Counted from the stretch's first letter, positions 9,614-17,775 are shown. The stretch is 64,000 nt of DNA from JACVRW01 sp963821275 (GCA_963821275.1 CAWGDF010000009.1:186001-250000), one strand, 5' to 3'. The notes: generated from the sequence alone by a model not told the origin. Numbers and translations: made by a program.

Positions 9614-9639
9614 CTCCGTCCGGCGTGCCTGCATAGAGT
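9610..9639 (+). promoter_or_regulatory. candidate promoter for the heme peroxidase gene
   Basis: TTGACT at 9610-9615 and TAGAGT at 9634-9639, separated by 18 bases, fit a housekeeping-type -35/-10 pair. They sit between the Vps62 stop and the peroxidase ATG at 9677, which has its own AGGAG ribosome site. This suggests the last three genes of the cluster can be transcribed separately. Not tested. Confidence 0.45.
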
Positions 9640-9676
9640 CGCACCGACTCGCCCATTCCACACGCTAGGAGCCCCC

Positions 9677-11182
9677 ATGGCGGACGCGGCGGACGATCTA
9701 GGTGATTCGGGCCTCGTCGAGGAGGGCGTGACCCACCACGGCGGCGCACCCCCGCGCGGGCTTACCGCGGTCCCCAAGTCGGCGGTGTTCGAGGGCCGCT
9801 TCGGCCGCATGTTCGGAAACCTGCCGATCCCGCGACCTCCGCGCGAGGCTCTCATCGCGCTGGGCAAGGCCATGCCGGAGGAGCGGCGCCCGCCCCCGCA
9901 GGCCGACAACGCGGCGATCCCCGCCGCCTACACCTACCTGGGCCAGTTCGTCGACCACGACATCACCTTCGACCCGGTCTCGACGCTCCAGCGCCTCAGC
10001 GATCCCGACGCGCTGATCGACTTCCGCTCGCCGCGCTTCGACCTCGATTGCCTCTACGGGCGCGGTCCGTCGGACAGCCCGTACCTGTACGAGTGGCTCG
10101 ACCCGGAGTTCCGCGGGGTGAAGCTGCTGACCGGGCGCAACCCGCAGCTCGATCCCGAGGGCGGCGAGCCGCTCGACCGCCAGGACCTGCCTCGCAACCA
10201 GCAGGGCCGGGCGCTGATCGGCGATCCGCGCAACGACGAGAACATCATCGTTTCTCAGCTGCACCTGGCCCTGATCAAGTTTCACGACCGTGTGGTCGAC
10301 CGCGTGCAGCGGGACACCGGCCTGTCCGGCCCGGCCCTGTTCGAGGAGGCCCGCCGGCTGGTCATGTGGCACTACCAGTGGGTGGTGATCAGGGACTTCC
10401 TGCCGCGGATCGCCGGTGAGGCGGTGGTGAACGACATCCTCAAGCCCGACCCCGTCAGCGGCCTGCCGGTGGCCGACCTCCGCTTCTTCACCTTCCCGGG
10501 CGAGCCGTTCATGCCGGTGGAGTTCTCCGTGGCCGCCTACCGCTTCGGGCATTCGATGATCCGCCCGAACTACGACCTCAACGAGATCGTCACCGGGGTG
10601 CCCATCTTCTCCCGCAAGGAGAACCCCGGCCCGCTCGAGCACCTGGGCGGGTTCCGCCGGCTGCCGCAGGCCTGGACCATCGACTGGACGCGCTTCGTGA
10701 AGATCACGAGCCAGCGCCCGCAGCCGAGCCGCAGGATCAACATCCGGCTGGCCCGGCCGCTGATGAAGCTGCCGGGCGGCGTCAACCCGGGCCGCAATCC
10801 GCTGTCGGTGCTGAACCTGCGCCGGGGCAAGGCGCTGCAGCTTCCGTCCGGCCAGTCGGTCGCCCAGCACATGGGCCAGACGCCGCTCGGCCCGGACGAG
10901 CTGGAGCTGGACCGGCTGCGCCTGCGCGCGGCACACCGTGCCGTGCTCCAGCAGGACACGCCGCTGTGGTTCTACGTGCTGAAGGAGGCGGAGAAGCGCG
11001 AGCAGGGCAGGCGGCTCGGACCGGTGGGGGGCCGGATCGTGGCCGAGGTCCTGGTCGGGCTGCTGAGCGCCGATCCCAACAGCTGGCTCAGCGTGGAGCC
11101 GGGCTGGACCCCGCGCGGGATCCCGGCGAAGACGGCGGGGGAGTTCACGCTCGCCGACCTCCTCGACTTCGCCACCCGCTGA
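9677..11182 (+). CDS. animal-type heme peroxidase
   Basis: 501-aa member of the animal (myeloperoxidase/cyclooxygenase) heme peroxidase superfamily. The distal His lies in YLGQFVDHDITFDP at residue 94. The strand LHLALIKFHDRVVDRVQ and the proximal-His region AYRFGHSMIRPNYDLN (His 292) match the family. The C-terminus ends with SWLSVEPGWTP. No signal peptide or membrane anchor is seen, so it is probably cytoplasmic or exported by another route. Bacterial members oxidise halides, phenols or fatty acids with peroxide; which one applies is not visible. It begins a three-gene run with the amidohydrolase 4 bp downstream. A strong ribosome site (AGGAGC) precedes the ATG. Confidence 0.9.
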   Translation: MADAADDLGDSGLVEEGVTHHGGAPPRGLTAVPKSAVFEGRFGRMFGNLPIPRPPREALIALGKAMPEERRPPPQADNAAIPAAYTYLGQFVDHDITFDPVSTLQRLSDPDALIDFRSPRFDLDCLYGRGPSDSPYLYEWLDPEFRGVKLLTGRNPQLDPEGGEPLDRQDLPRNQQGRALIGDPRNDENIIVSQLHLALIKFHDRVVDRVQRDTGLSGPALFEEARRLVMWHYQWVVIRDFLPRIAGEAVVNDILKPDPVSGLPVADLRFFTFPGEPFMPVEFSVAAYRFGHSMIRPNYDLNEIVTGVPIFSRKENPGPLEHLGGFRRLPQAWTIDWTRFVKITSQRPQPSRRINIRLARPLMKLPGGVNPGRNPLSVLNLRRGKALQLPSGQSVAQHMGQTPLGPDELELDRLRLRAAHRAVLQQDTPLWFYVLKEAEKREQGRRLGPVGGRIVAEVLVGLLSADPNSWLSVEPGWTPRGIPAKTAGEFTLADLLDFATR

Positions 11183-11186
11183 GGCG

Positions 11187-12605
11187 ATGGCCGCCGACGC
11201 CGCAAGCCCCTTCGAGGAAGCCTACGCCGCAGGAATCGCAGGTCAGCTGCCGGAGCCGAGCTTCGCACCGGGCCGCACGGCGCTCGTGCGGGCCGCCGCG
11301 GCCGAGCCGTTCGCTCTCAAGGGCTGTGTGCTCACGCCCGACGGGCCGCTGGAGCGCGCCTACATAACCGTCGGCGACGGAACCACGATCGGCGGGATCG
11401 GCACGCGCAAGCCCCAGGGCGTGCGCGTGCACGACACCGGCGGCGGCGTGATCGTCCCCGGCCTGATCGATCTCCACGGGCATCCCGAGTTCAACGTGTT
11501 CGCAGCCTGGGAGCCGCCGCGCCAGTTCATCAACCGCTACGCCTGGCGCGGGTCGGAGGTCTACCGGGAGCTGGTGCGCCGGCCGCAGGACCGGCTGATC
11601 GCCGCCCTGCCCCAGCAGACCCAGCTGCGCTACGCGGAGATCCGGGCACTGGTGGGCGGGGTCACCGCGATCCAGGGCACCTCGGAGCGGATCGAGCGGC
11701 TCGAGGAGGAGTCGCTGGTGCGCAACGTCGATCGCTGGATCTTCGGCCGCCACCGCGCGCGGGCGATGATCGACGTGCCCAAGGAGGGCCAGCGCGACTA
11801 CGCCCGCCTGGAGAAGATCGTGACCGACATCGGGGCCGGCGAGGTGGACGCCTTCTACGTGCACCTGGCCGAGGGCCGGCGCGACAACCCCCGATCGGTC
11901 GAGGAGTGGGAGCTGGTCGACCCGCCCGGCGGCGGGGTCCGGGCGCTCACCGACGCGACCGTGATCATCCACGGCAGCGCTCTCGGCCGGGAGCAGCTCG
12001 GGCTGATGAGGGACGCGGGGGCCAAGCTCGTCTGGTCGCCCCAGTCGAACCTGCGCCTCTACGGCGAGACCACGCTGGCCGCCGAGGCGCTGGACGTGGG
12101 CGTGACCATCGGGCTCGGGGCCGACTGGCTGCCCAGCGGCAGCCAGAGCCTGCTCCACGAGATGAAGGTCGCCCGCCGTGAGCTGTCCCGCCAGGGCGCC
12201 AACCCGCCGGCGCGCCGCCTGCTGGAGATGGTGACGAGCGACGCTGCGGACATCGCCGCTGTCGGCGAGGAGCTGGGCCGCCTGCGCGAGGGCCGCCCGG
12301 CGGACCTGGTGGTCTTCGAGCGGCGGCTGGACGACCCCTACGAGAACGTGCTCGACGCCGAGCCGGCCTGGGTCGAGCTCGTGATGATCGACGGCGACCT
12401 GCCCTACGGGCGGGCGGACTGGCTCGAGACGCTCAGCGCCCCGGCCGACCGCGAGCGCTTCGAGCCGCTCATCGCCTGGGGCAAGCGCATGCTGCTGGAC
12501 ACCAGCCACACCGCGGCCCCGGCCACCGGAGGGCAACCGCGGCTCGAGGACCTGCGCGGCCTGCTCGTCGGCGAGTACCCGCAGGTTGGCCCAATCTTCG
12601 CCTGA
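11187..12605 (+). CDS. metal-dependent amidohydrolase (cytosine deaminase/chlorohydrolase-like)
   Basis: 472-aa member of the amidohydrolase superfamily. The composite beta-sandwich N-terminus (FALKGCVLTPDGPLERAYITVG) leads into VIVPGLIDLHGHPEF, whose HxH pair is the first metal-binding site. Later ligands are likely in YVHLAEGRRDN, VIIHGSALG and the conserved Asp of GLGADWLPSGSQSLLHEM. A return to the beta-sandwich (GRPADLVVFERR) closes the fold. Such enzymes hydrolyse C-N or C-halogen bonds of rings and amides; the actual substrate is unknown. The gene lies 4 bp after the peroxidase gene and 12 bp before the HEMLE protein gene, so the three proteins very likely work together or under common control. 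Confidence 0.85.
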   Translation: MAADAASPFEEAYAAGIAGQLPEPSFAPGRTALVRAAAAEPFALKGCVLTPDGPLERAYITVGDGTTIGGIGTRKPQGVRVHDTGGGVIVPGLIDLHGHPEFNVFAAWEPPRQFINRYAWRGSEVYRELVRRPQDRLIAALPQQTQLRYAEIRALVGGVTAIQGTSERIERLEEESLVRNVDRWIFGRHRARAMIDVPKEGQRDYARLEKIVTDIGAGEVDAFYVHLAEGRRDNPRSVEEWELVDPPGGGVRALTDATVIIHGSALGREQLGLMRDAGAKLVWSPQSNLRLYGETTLAAEALDVGVTIGLGADWLPSGSQSLLHEMKVARRELSRQGANPPARRLLEMVTSDAADIAAVGEELGRLREGRPADLVVFERRLDDPYENVLDAEPAWVELVMIDGDLPYGRADWLETLSAPADRERFEPLIAWGKRMLLDTSHTAAPATGGQPRLEDLRGLLVGEYPQVGPIFA

Positions 12606-12617
12606 AAGGAGTCGCAC

Positions 12618-13460
12618 ATGCTCACGATCAACCTCGCCCTGGTCTCCGAGATCGACGACCACGACCCAACCGACATGGCGCGGGTGGGGGCGGCCCTGCA
12701 GCGCCAGGCCACGCGGGACTTCAGCCCCGTCTGGGATGTCAGGGCCACGCTCGACGTCTTCCCCAAGCTCGAGGACGTGCCCGTCGGCTACTGGCCGATG
12801 ATGATCGTCGAGGACGTGCAGGGCGCGGCGGGCATACACCTGGACAAGGACGGCCAGCCGTTCGCCCTGATCGAGATGTCCGACAGCTGGTCGCTCACCG
12901 CCAGCCACGAGATGCTGGAGATGCTCGCCGACCCATTCGGCAACCGGCTGGTGCCCGGCGCCTCGGTCAAGCGCGGGCAGGGCCGGGTCGAGTATCTGGT
13001 CGAGGTCTGCGACCCCTCGGAGGCGGCGGAGTTCGGCTACACCGTGAACGACATGCTCGTCTCCGACTTCTACACCCCGCGCTTCTTCGATCCGGTGCAC
13101 TCGCCTGCGATCCGCTACAGCTTCACCGACGCGATCAAGCGCCCCCGCCAGGTGCTGCGCGGCGGCTATCTGTCCTGGCACGACCCGAAGACCGACCACT
13201 GGTGGCAGCAGACCTGGTTCGGGGCGCGCAAGGAGTACCGTGACCTGGGCGTGTTCGACGTGGCCAAGCACGGCAGCCTGCGGGCGTTCATCGATGCCAA
13301 CACCGAGCATCCCGGGATCGACGACGGCCTGCCCAAGAGCAACCGCTCGCTGAAGGCGGCGGTGCGTGTCGGCCGCGAGACCGAGGACTCGGCGGCCTCG
13401 AAGGCGGCGGCGTGGCGGCAGCAGTCCGTGGCGCTGATCGAGGCCACGGCGGGGTCGTAG
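12618..13460 (+). CDS. uncharacterised protein with putative HEMLE metal-binding motif
   Basis: 280-aa soluble protein, not assigned to a named family. The segment SLTASHEMLEMLADPFGNRLV (residues 93-113) contains HExxE in a helix followed by an Asp/Gly-rich stretch, similar in layout to small uncharacterised putative metallohydrolases. A second conserved-looking block is VEVCDPSEAAEFGYTVNDMLVSDFYTPRFF, and WHDPKTDHWWQQTWFG follows. The C-terminus is a charged helix. A clean AAAGGAG ribosome site precedes ATG 12618, 12 bp after the amidohydrolase stop. Whether it is a protease, a hydrolase or non-catalytic is open; the third metal ligand cannot be named from sequence alone. Confidence 0.75.
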   Translation: MLTINLALVSEIDDHDPTDMARVGAALQRQATRDFSPVWDVRATLDVFPKLEDVPVGYWPMMIVEDVQGAAGIHLDKDGQPFALIEMSDSWSLTASHEMLEMLADPFGNRLVPGASVKRGQGRVEYLVEVCDPSEAAEFGYTVNDMLVSDFYTPRFFDPVHSPAIRYSFTDAIKRPRQVLRGGYLSWHDPKTDHWWQQTWFGARKEYRDLGVFDVAKHGSLRAFIDANTEHPGIDDGLPKSNRSLKAAVRVGRETEDSAASKAAAWRQQSVALIEATAGS

Positions 13461-13494
13461 TGGGCCGAGTCGCAACGGTTCCCCGGAGATGCGA

Positions 13495-13583
13495 GGCCCA
13501 GGGGCCGCCAGGCAAGGACGCAGGGAGCCCGGGTAGCAGAGCTACCTGGGCGACCGAGGACGCCGCATGGCGGTACCTGGGGC
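13495..13583 (+). ncRNA. candidate structured leader RNA (riboswitch-like), family not identified
   Basis: Between the HEMLE gene stop and the GTG at 13621 the RNA can fold strongly. An outer stem pairs CCCAGG (13497-13502) with CCTGGG (13576-13581). A second stem pairs CCGCC (13505-13509) with GGCGG (13569-13573). A central 10-bp hairpin pairs 13528-13537 with 13541-13550, with only one G-U pair and loop AGA. Purine-rich unpaired strands (AGGCAAGGACGCAGGGAG at 13510-13527 and CGACCGAGGACGCCG at 13551-13565) flank the hairpin, as in ligand-binding junctions. The element lies 38 nt upstream of the start of the small acidic protein gene. It does not match the c-di-GMP, ydaO, TPP, glycine or cobalamin consensus patterns I could recall. 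Confidence 0.5.
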
Positions 13584-13620
13584 CGCAGATTCGGGCGGAA
13601 CGTTGTGGGGAGGTCCACTA

Positions 13621-13833
13621 GTGGCCGAGAAGCGGCCGCCCGAGGAGGAGGCCGAGAGCCTGCGGCGCGCCGACGAGCTGCGCGAGGCGGTCCAGGGGCT
13701 CACGGGAGGCGAGGCGGGCGACCGGCCGCGACCTCGGCCCGGGAGCCCGCACGAGTTCATCGAGGAGCGCATGCGCGAGGAGGCCGCGCGGCGAGAGGGC
13801 GAGGGGGAGCCCGAGGACGAGGAGGAGTCGTGA
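13621..13833 (+). CDS. small acidic charged protein (70 aa)
   Basis: Unrecognised 70-residue protein, almost all charged residues, Pro and Gly: it begins VAEKRPPEEEAESLRRADEL, has a central PHEFIEERMREEAARREG helix and ends in an acidic tail (EPEDEEES). It is probably a helical, partly disordered protein without catalytic residues. Start choice is firm: GTG 13621 has the strong ribosome site GGGGAGGT at 13607-13614. Its TGA overlaps the GTG of the following uracil-DNA-glycosylase-like gene, so it may act as a coupling leader peptide or as a partner of that protein. It lies directly behind the structured leader RNA. Confidence 0.65.
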   Translation: MAEKRPPEEEAESLRRADELREAVQGLTGGEAGDRPRPRPGSPHEFIEERMREEAARREGEGEPEDEEES

Positions 13834-14666
13834 CCGCAGAGCACCCGTTCGACGCCGGACCGGTGCGCCGGCCCTTCGGCAGCCTGGCCGCCAACTACCC
13901 CGGCGCCGACGCGTACCCACCCGCCGACTTCCGCATCGAGTGGGGTCCGGTCTTCCACCGCGGCCGGCTCGACGGCAGCGCGATCGTGCTCATCATGGGC
14001 CAGGACCCGGGCCAGCACGAGTGCGTCGCGCGCCGCATCCTCGTGGGCGAGGCCGGCCAGCGCGTGCAGGGGTTCCTGCGCAAGCTCGGCATCGACCGTT
14101 CCTACGTGATGATCAACGCCTTCCTCTACTCGGTCTACGGCCAGGCCGGCGGCGAGCGACACGTCGACTCCGAGCCGATCCTCGAGTACAGAAACCGCTG
14201 GCTCGATGCCCTGCTGGACGAGGGGCGCGTCCAGGCAGTCGTCGCCTTCGGCCACATCGGCCACGAGGGGTTCGACCGCTGGGCCGAGGCCCGTCCCGAG
14301 CGCGTGGCGGACCTCACCGTCGAGCACCTGACCCACCCCACGATGCCGGAGGCCTCCTCCAAGGGCGACGAGGAGAAGCGCCGCGAGGCCACCAAGCGAA
14401 TGCTGGGTCAGTGGAACGGCGCGCTGGAGCGGCTCGACGACACGCTGACCGAGCGCGACGAGGAGCGCGCCCTGGAGCTCTACGGCGACGACCTGCTGCC
14501 CGACGACCGCGCCCCGATCCCCGCCATCGACCTGCCCGCCGGCAGCCCGCCCTGGATGCGCTCGCTCCGCACTTGGGCCACGCGCAAGGGCGATGACGAG
14601 GAGGCCAAGCGAGCCACCATCCAGGTGGTCGTCCCGCCGGCGGAGCGGCCCTGGCACGAGGCGTAG
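13830..14666 (+). CDS. uracil-DNA glycosylase superfamily protein
   Basis: 278-aa protein with the UDG-superfamily layout. Motif 1 GQDPGQHE is at residues 57-64 and follows a hydrophobic strand (IVLIM). A central NAFLYSVYGQ segment matches the NPF/NAF base-stacking strand. The late motif HLTHPT (166-171) is equivalent to HPS of other UDGs. The Asp of GQDPG suggests a water-activating residue as in family 1, but the Tyr of GQDPY is replaced by Gly. There is a basic C-terminal extension of about 90 residues (EEKRREATKRMLGQW... TWATRKGDDEEAKR). No 4Fe-4S cysteine pattern is seen, arguing against family 4/5. It is co-translated with the small acidic protein. Confidence 0.78.
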   Translation: MTAEHPFDAGPVRRPFGSLAANYPGADAYPPADFRIEWGPVFHRGRLDGSAIVLIMGQDPGQHECVARRILVGEAGQRVQGFLRKLGIDRSYVMINAFLYSVYGQAGGERHVDSEPILEYRNRWLDALLDEGRVQAVVAFGHIGHEGFDRWAEARPERVADLTVEHLTHPTMPEASSKGDEEKRREATKRMLGQWNGALERLDDTLTERDEERALELYGDDLLPDDRAPIPAIDLPAGSPPWMRSLRTWATRKGDDEEAKRATIQVVVPPAERPWHEA

Positions 14667-14711
14667 ATTGCTGACTTCGCCCCCCAGCAGGGGGTCAAGT
14701 CAGCACTGTGG
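14667..14711. repeat. palindromic intergenic repeat, copy A
   Basis: Inverted repeat TGCTGACTT (14669-14677) / AAGTCAGCA (14697-14705) enclosing a C-run/G-run pair (14680-14685 / 14690-14694). It lies between two convergent genes, so it could serve as a two-sided terminator, although no T-tract follows. A closely similar 45-bp element occurs at 53504-53548. Confidence 0.7.
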
Positions 14712-14752
14712 CCCTGGTCCCAGGCTGGGTCGAGCGGGCCTGGGGGCTCACG

Positions 14753-16216
14753 CTAGGTCCCCCCGCGGCTCAGCCCCACGCGCTTCGAGAACGGGCTGTC
14801 GAACACGCCGCTCGCGTTCAGCTTGGCGTGTACCTCCTGCCACTCGTCGTAGCGCGGGTACAGCGACCGCACCAGGTCGTGGCTGCCGGTCAGGGTGTTG
14901 ACCTGGCCCCAGTGGGGGCGGCCGCCGAGGTCGTAGAGCGCCTCCTCGTAGGCGGCGAGCAGCTCGAACCCGCCCTCGGTGCGGGTGGCCTGGATGAGCT
15001 CGATCATCATCGTGTCGCGGCCCTCCATCATCGACAGACAGGCGGTGGAGGCCCGCACGAAGCGCAGCGAGATGGGGGAGGTGTGGTAGATCGAGCCGGC
15101 GTCGCGGTGGCGGGCCGCGATCCGCTTGATGCGCTCGACGGCCTCGATGTGGCTGCCCTGGTCGTCGACGGGCACGCCGATCTCCGACGAGTAGGCCGGG
15201 AGCAGGTTGGCGGTGCCGATGTTGAGCACCTTGAAGCTCAAGTTCGTGTACTCCGTGTCGGCGATCGCCACTAACGCCCGTTCGAGCAGCCAGGGGGTCA
15301 GCGACGGTCGCAGGTCGCTCACCAGGTTGAGCAGCTTGGACGTGATCGGCAGCGTCGCGAAGAACTCGGGCAGCGAGTTGCGCTCACGGTCGCGCGGTTC
15401 CCCGGCGGGCCCGTCGGTGGGCTCGCGGGTGGTCACGAGGCAGTGGTCGTCGTCCTCCAGGCTGTGTGGGCTGATGTAGACCTCGTAGTGGCGGTGCGCG
15501 CCGACCACCTCCCGCGCGCGCAGCTCCTCGCGCACCTCGCCCCAGGGCCGAAGCGTGCGGACCTCGCGCAGCCAGTAGCGCTCGCCCACCTCGAGGATGA
15601 GCGAATGGATCAGCCCGAGACAGCCCACGCCGACGCGGGCGGCGTCGAAGAAACGGTCGTCCTGGACCAGGGTGCGGTCGGGGTGGCGGGCGGCGTAGGC
15701 CTCGGCGTCGGTGGGGCCGTCCCCGGGCTCGATCCGGTAGACGGCGCCGCCGCTCGCCACCAGGTCGAGCGAGCGCACGAAATCGCAGATCGGGCCGAGC
15801 CGGATTCCCGATCCGTGCGTCGAGGTGGAGACCACGCCGGCCACGGTCTGTCCGTCGTAGCCCCCCATCTGGAGCAACGCCCGGCCCTCGGCGTCGAGGT
15901 GGGCGTTCAGCTCCCGCAGCGGGATGCCCGAGCCACAGCGCGCCAGCCGGGCCGCGTCGGTCCCCTCACGCAGCAGCTCGGGCTCCAGGGGGAGGGGGTG
16001 AGCCAGTCCCTGCGGCTCGACCAGGAAACCGCCGGTGAGCGTCACGTCCGACCAGGAATGGCCGGACCCGATCGCGCGGGCGTTGAGGTCTCTCTCCTCG
16101 GCCTCGCGCACCAGGTCCACCAGCTGCCCGAGCGACTCCGGGCGGGAGATGCGCAGCGGGTCGCAGCCCTGGTTGCCGGTGTGGTTTCGCCAGCTGCTGC
16201 GTACCTGGACCCTCAC
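14753..16216 (-). CDS. FAD-binding D-arabinono-1,4-lactone oxidase/alditol oxidase-like protein
   Basis: 487-aa flavoprotein of the VAO/aldonolactone oxidase family. The N-terminal FAD-binding domain shows ARAIGSGHSWSDVTL, the substrate-side GSGIPLRELNAHLDAEGRALLQMG and the pyrophosphate loop GVVSTSTHGSGIRLGP. The C-terminal ALO domain ends YPRYDEWQEVHAKLNASGVF, the usual end of this family. The reaction would be oxidation of a sugar lactone or alditol, with oxygen or another acceptor. The GTG start overlaps the stop of the GMC oxidoreductase gene by 4 nt, so the two oxidases are co-translated and probably act on related polyol or sugar substrates. The precise substrate is not visible. Confidence 0.88.
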   Translation of the reverse strand: MRVQVRSSWRNHTGNQGCDPLRISRPESLGQLVDLVREAEERDLNARAIGSGHSWSDVTLTGGFLVEPQGLAHPLPLEPELLREGTDAARLARCGSGIPLRELNAHLDAEGRALLQMGGYDGQTVAGVVSTSTHGSGIRLGPICDFVRSLDLVASGGAVYRIEPGDGPTDAEAYAARHPDRTLVQDDRFFDAARVGVGCLGLIHSLILEVGERYWLREVRTLRPWGEVREELRAREVVGAHRHYEVYISPHSLEDDDHCLVTTREPTDGPAGEPRDRERNSLPEFFATLPITSKLLNLVSDLRPSLTPWLLERALVAIADTEYTNLSFKVLNIGTANLLPAYSSEIGVPVDDQGSHIEAVERIKRIAARHRDAGSIYHTSPISLRFVRASTACLSMMEGRDTMMIELIQATRTEGGFELLAAYEEALYDLGGRPHWGQVNTLTGSHDLVRSLYPRYDEWQEVHAKLNASGVFDSPFSKRVGLSRGGT

Positions 16217-17775
16217 GGCCGGCCCTCCGCGACCAGCGCGGCCGCGCTGCGCTCGGCAAGGGCGGCGATGGTCTTCGCCGGGTTCACGGCCAGGGCCGTG
16301 GGCACCACCGACCCGTCGGCGATGACCAGCCCCCGGTGTCCGTGGACCCGCCCCACGTCGTCGGTGACCCCGTGGCGCGGGTCGTCGGCCATCGGCGCGC
16401 CGCCCAACGGGTGGACGGTCACGTACTTGCCCAGCGGTCCGCCGTCGAGCTCGAAGTACGCGTCGGCGCGGGCCTCGCGGGCGAGGGCCTGCGTGGTCTC
16501 GCGCATTCGCTCGAACAGCGCCCGGCTGTTGTCGCTGCTCCAGCGGATGTCCAGCGTGCGGAAGATCGGCGTCAGCTTCATCTGGCCATCGGCCGCGTCC
16601 TGGCCGATCATCAGGAACACGATCGAGTCGGTGATCGGCGGGTGCTTGGCCAGGCGCACCGAGCGCGGCGTGACGGGCTGGTCGCTGAAGCCGGCGCGGA
16701 CTCCGAGCTCGCGCAGGCGCAGGAGCAGGTTGCGCTGCCAGCCGGTCAGAGCGTTGCCGCCGCGGACGATCTCGAGCAGCCCGGAGAACGCCTCGGGGAG
16801 CGCGCCGTCGGCGAGCATGAAGCGGCCCTCGTCCCAGTAGTCGAGCCGGGCCGTCATCACGGGGCCGATATGCATCTCGGCCCGCTCCAGCCCCGGCGCC
16901 CGGGGGTCGAAGGCGCCACCCAGGGCGTCGCCGTTGCCGGAGAAGCGGGTGCCGAGAGCGGGCGACAGGCCGCCGATCCGGCGCCGGTTGCGAAGCAGCA
17001 GCCGTGTGGTGCCCAGGCAGCCGGCCGCGAGCACGAGCACCGGGGCCCCGACCCTCCCCTTGGCCCCGTACTGGAGGTCGCGGAAGCCCACCCGCCAGCC
17101 TCCGCCGTGGGGCTCCACCCGCAGCACCTCGTGCAGTGGGTAGACCTCCGCGCCGAGCTGCTCGGCGCGGGCGAGGTAGGTGAGATCGACGCTGTTCTTC
17201 GCATGCCGCGGACAGCCGATGTTGCAACGGGCCAGGTTGGTGCAGCCGCCCTGGGCGACGCCGCCGAACGGGTTGACCCGGTCTTCCCCGAAGTGCACGG
17301 CAAGCGGCAGGCGGTCCGCCTGCTTGCCGCCGAGCCGCGCGAGCTCCGCGAACGCGCCGAGCTTGCGCAGCGGAGGCTCGTCCGGGGTGGGGCGCGGCTC
17401 GAGCGCGTCCTCGGTGCGGTCGTACCAGGGATCGAGCTCGTCCCGGTCGATCACCTCCGGCCAGCCGCTGTCGAACACCTCCCTGGGCGCGCGCAGCTGC
17501 ACGTTGGCGTAGACGACCGAGCCGCCTCCCACGCAGGCGGCCTGGAGCACCGCGACGTCGCGCATGAGGCGGAGGTCGTACATGCCGTTCGGGTTCGCGC
17601 TCGGGTGCCAGAACAGGCGCGGGGCCTGCTCCGGGCGGTCGGGGAAGTCGCCGCGCCCGAAGCGCCGGCCCCGCTCCAGCACGCAGACCCGCCAGCCGGC
17701 CTCCGCCAGCCGGCAAGCCATGACGCCGCCCCCGAAGCCGGAGCCGACGATCAGGGCGTCGTACGCCCTCTCCAC
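16213..17775 (-). CDS. GMC-family oxidoreductase (cholesterol-oxidase-like)
   Basis: 520-aa flavoprotein. The N-terminal Rossmann motif is ALIVGSGFGGGVMACRLAEAG. A conserved substrate-domain Cys cluster QGGCTNLARCNIGCPRHAKNS is seen in cholesterol-oxidase-like and related bacterial GMC proteins. The C-terminal active-site His is in VHPLGGAPMADDP, followed by VIADGSVVPTALAVNPAKTIAALAER. The GTG start at 17775 places the FAD motif at residue 6, as expected. There is no Tat signal peptide, so the enzyme is probably intracellular. Oxidises an alcohol group of a sterol, polyol or sugar. It is the first gene of a two-gene unit with the lactone oxidase. Confidence 0.88.
   Translation of the reverse strand: MERAYDALIVGSGFGGGVMACRLAEAGWRVCVLERGRRFGRGDFPDRPEQAPRLFWHPSANPNGMYDLRLMRDVAVLQAACVGGGSVVYANVQLRAPREVFDSGWPEVIDRDELDPWYDRTEDALEPRPTPDEPPLRKLGAFAELARLGGKQADRLPLAVHFGEDRVNPFGGVAQGGCTNLARCNIGCPRHAKNSVDLTYLARAEQLGAEVYPLHEVLRVEPHGGGWRVGFRDLQYGAKGRVGAPVLVLAAGCLGTTRLLLRNRRRIGGLSPALGTRFSGNGDALGGAFDPRAPGLERAEMHIGPVMTARLDYWDEGRFMLADGALPEAFSGLLEIVRGGNALTGWQRNLLLRLRELGVRAGFSDQPVTPRSVRLAKHPPITDSIVFLMIGQDAADGQMKLTPIFRTLDIRWSSDNSRALFERMRETTQALAREARADAYFELDGGPLGKYVTVHPLGGAPMADDPRHGVTDDVGRVHGHRGLVIADGSVVPTALAVNPAKTIAALAERSAAALVAEGRP

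Noticed and set aside
13495..13583. c-di-GMP-I (GEMM) riboswitch
   Set aside because: GGCAA and GGACGCA resemble parts of the consensus, but the P2 hairpin between them is missing and the 3' GCCGGGUUGCCG-type block is absent.
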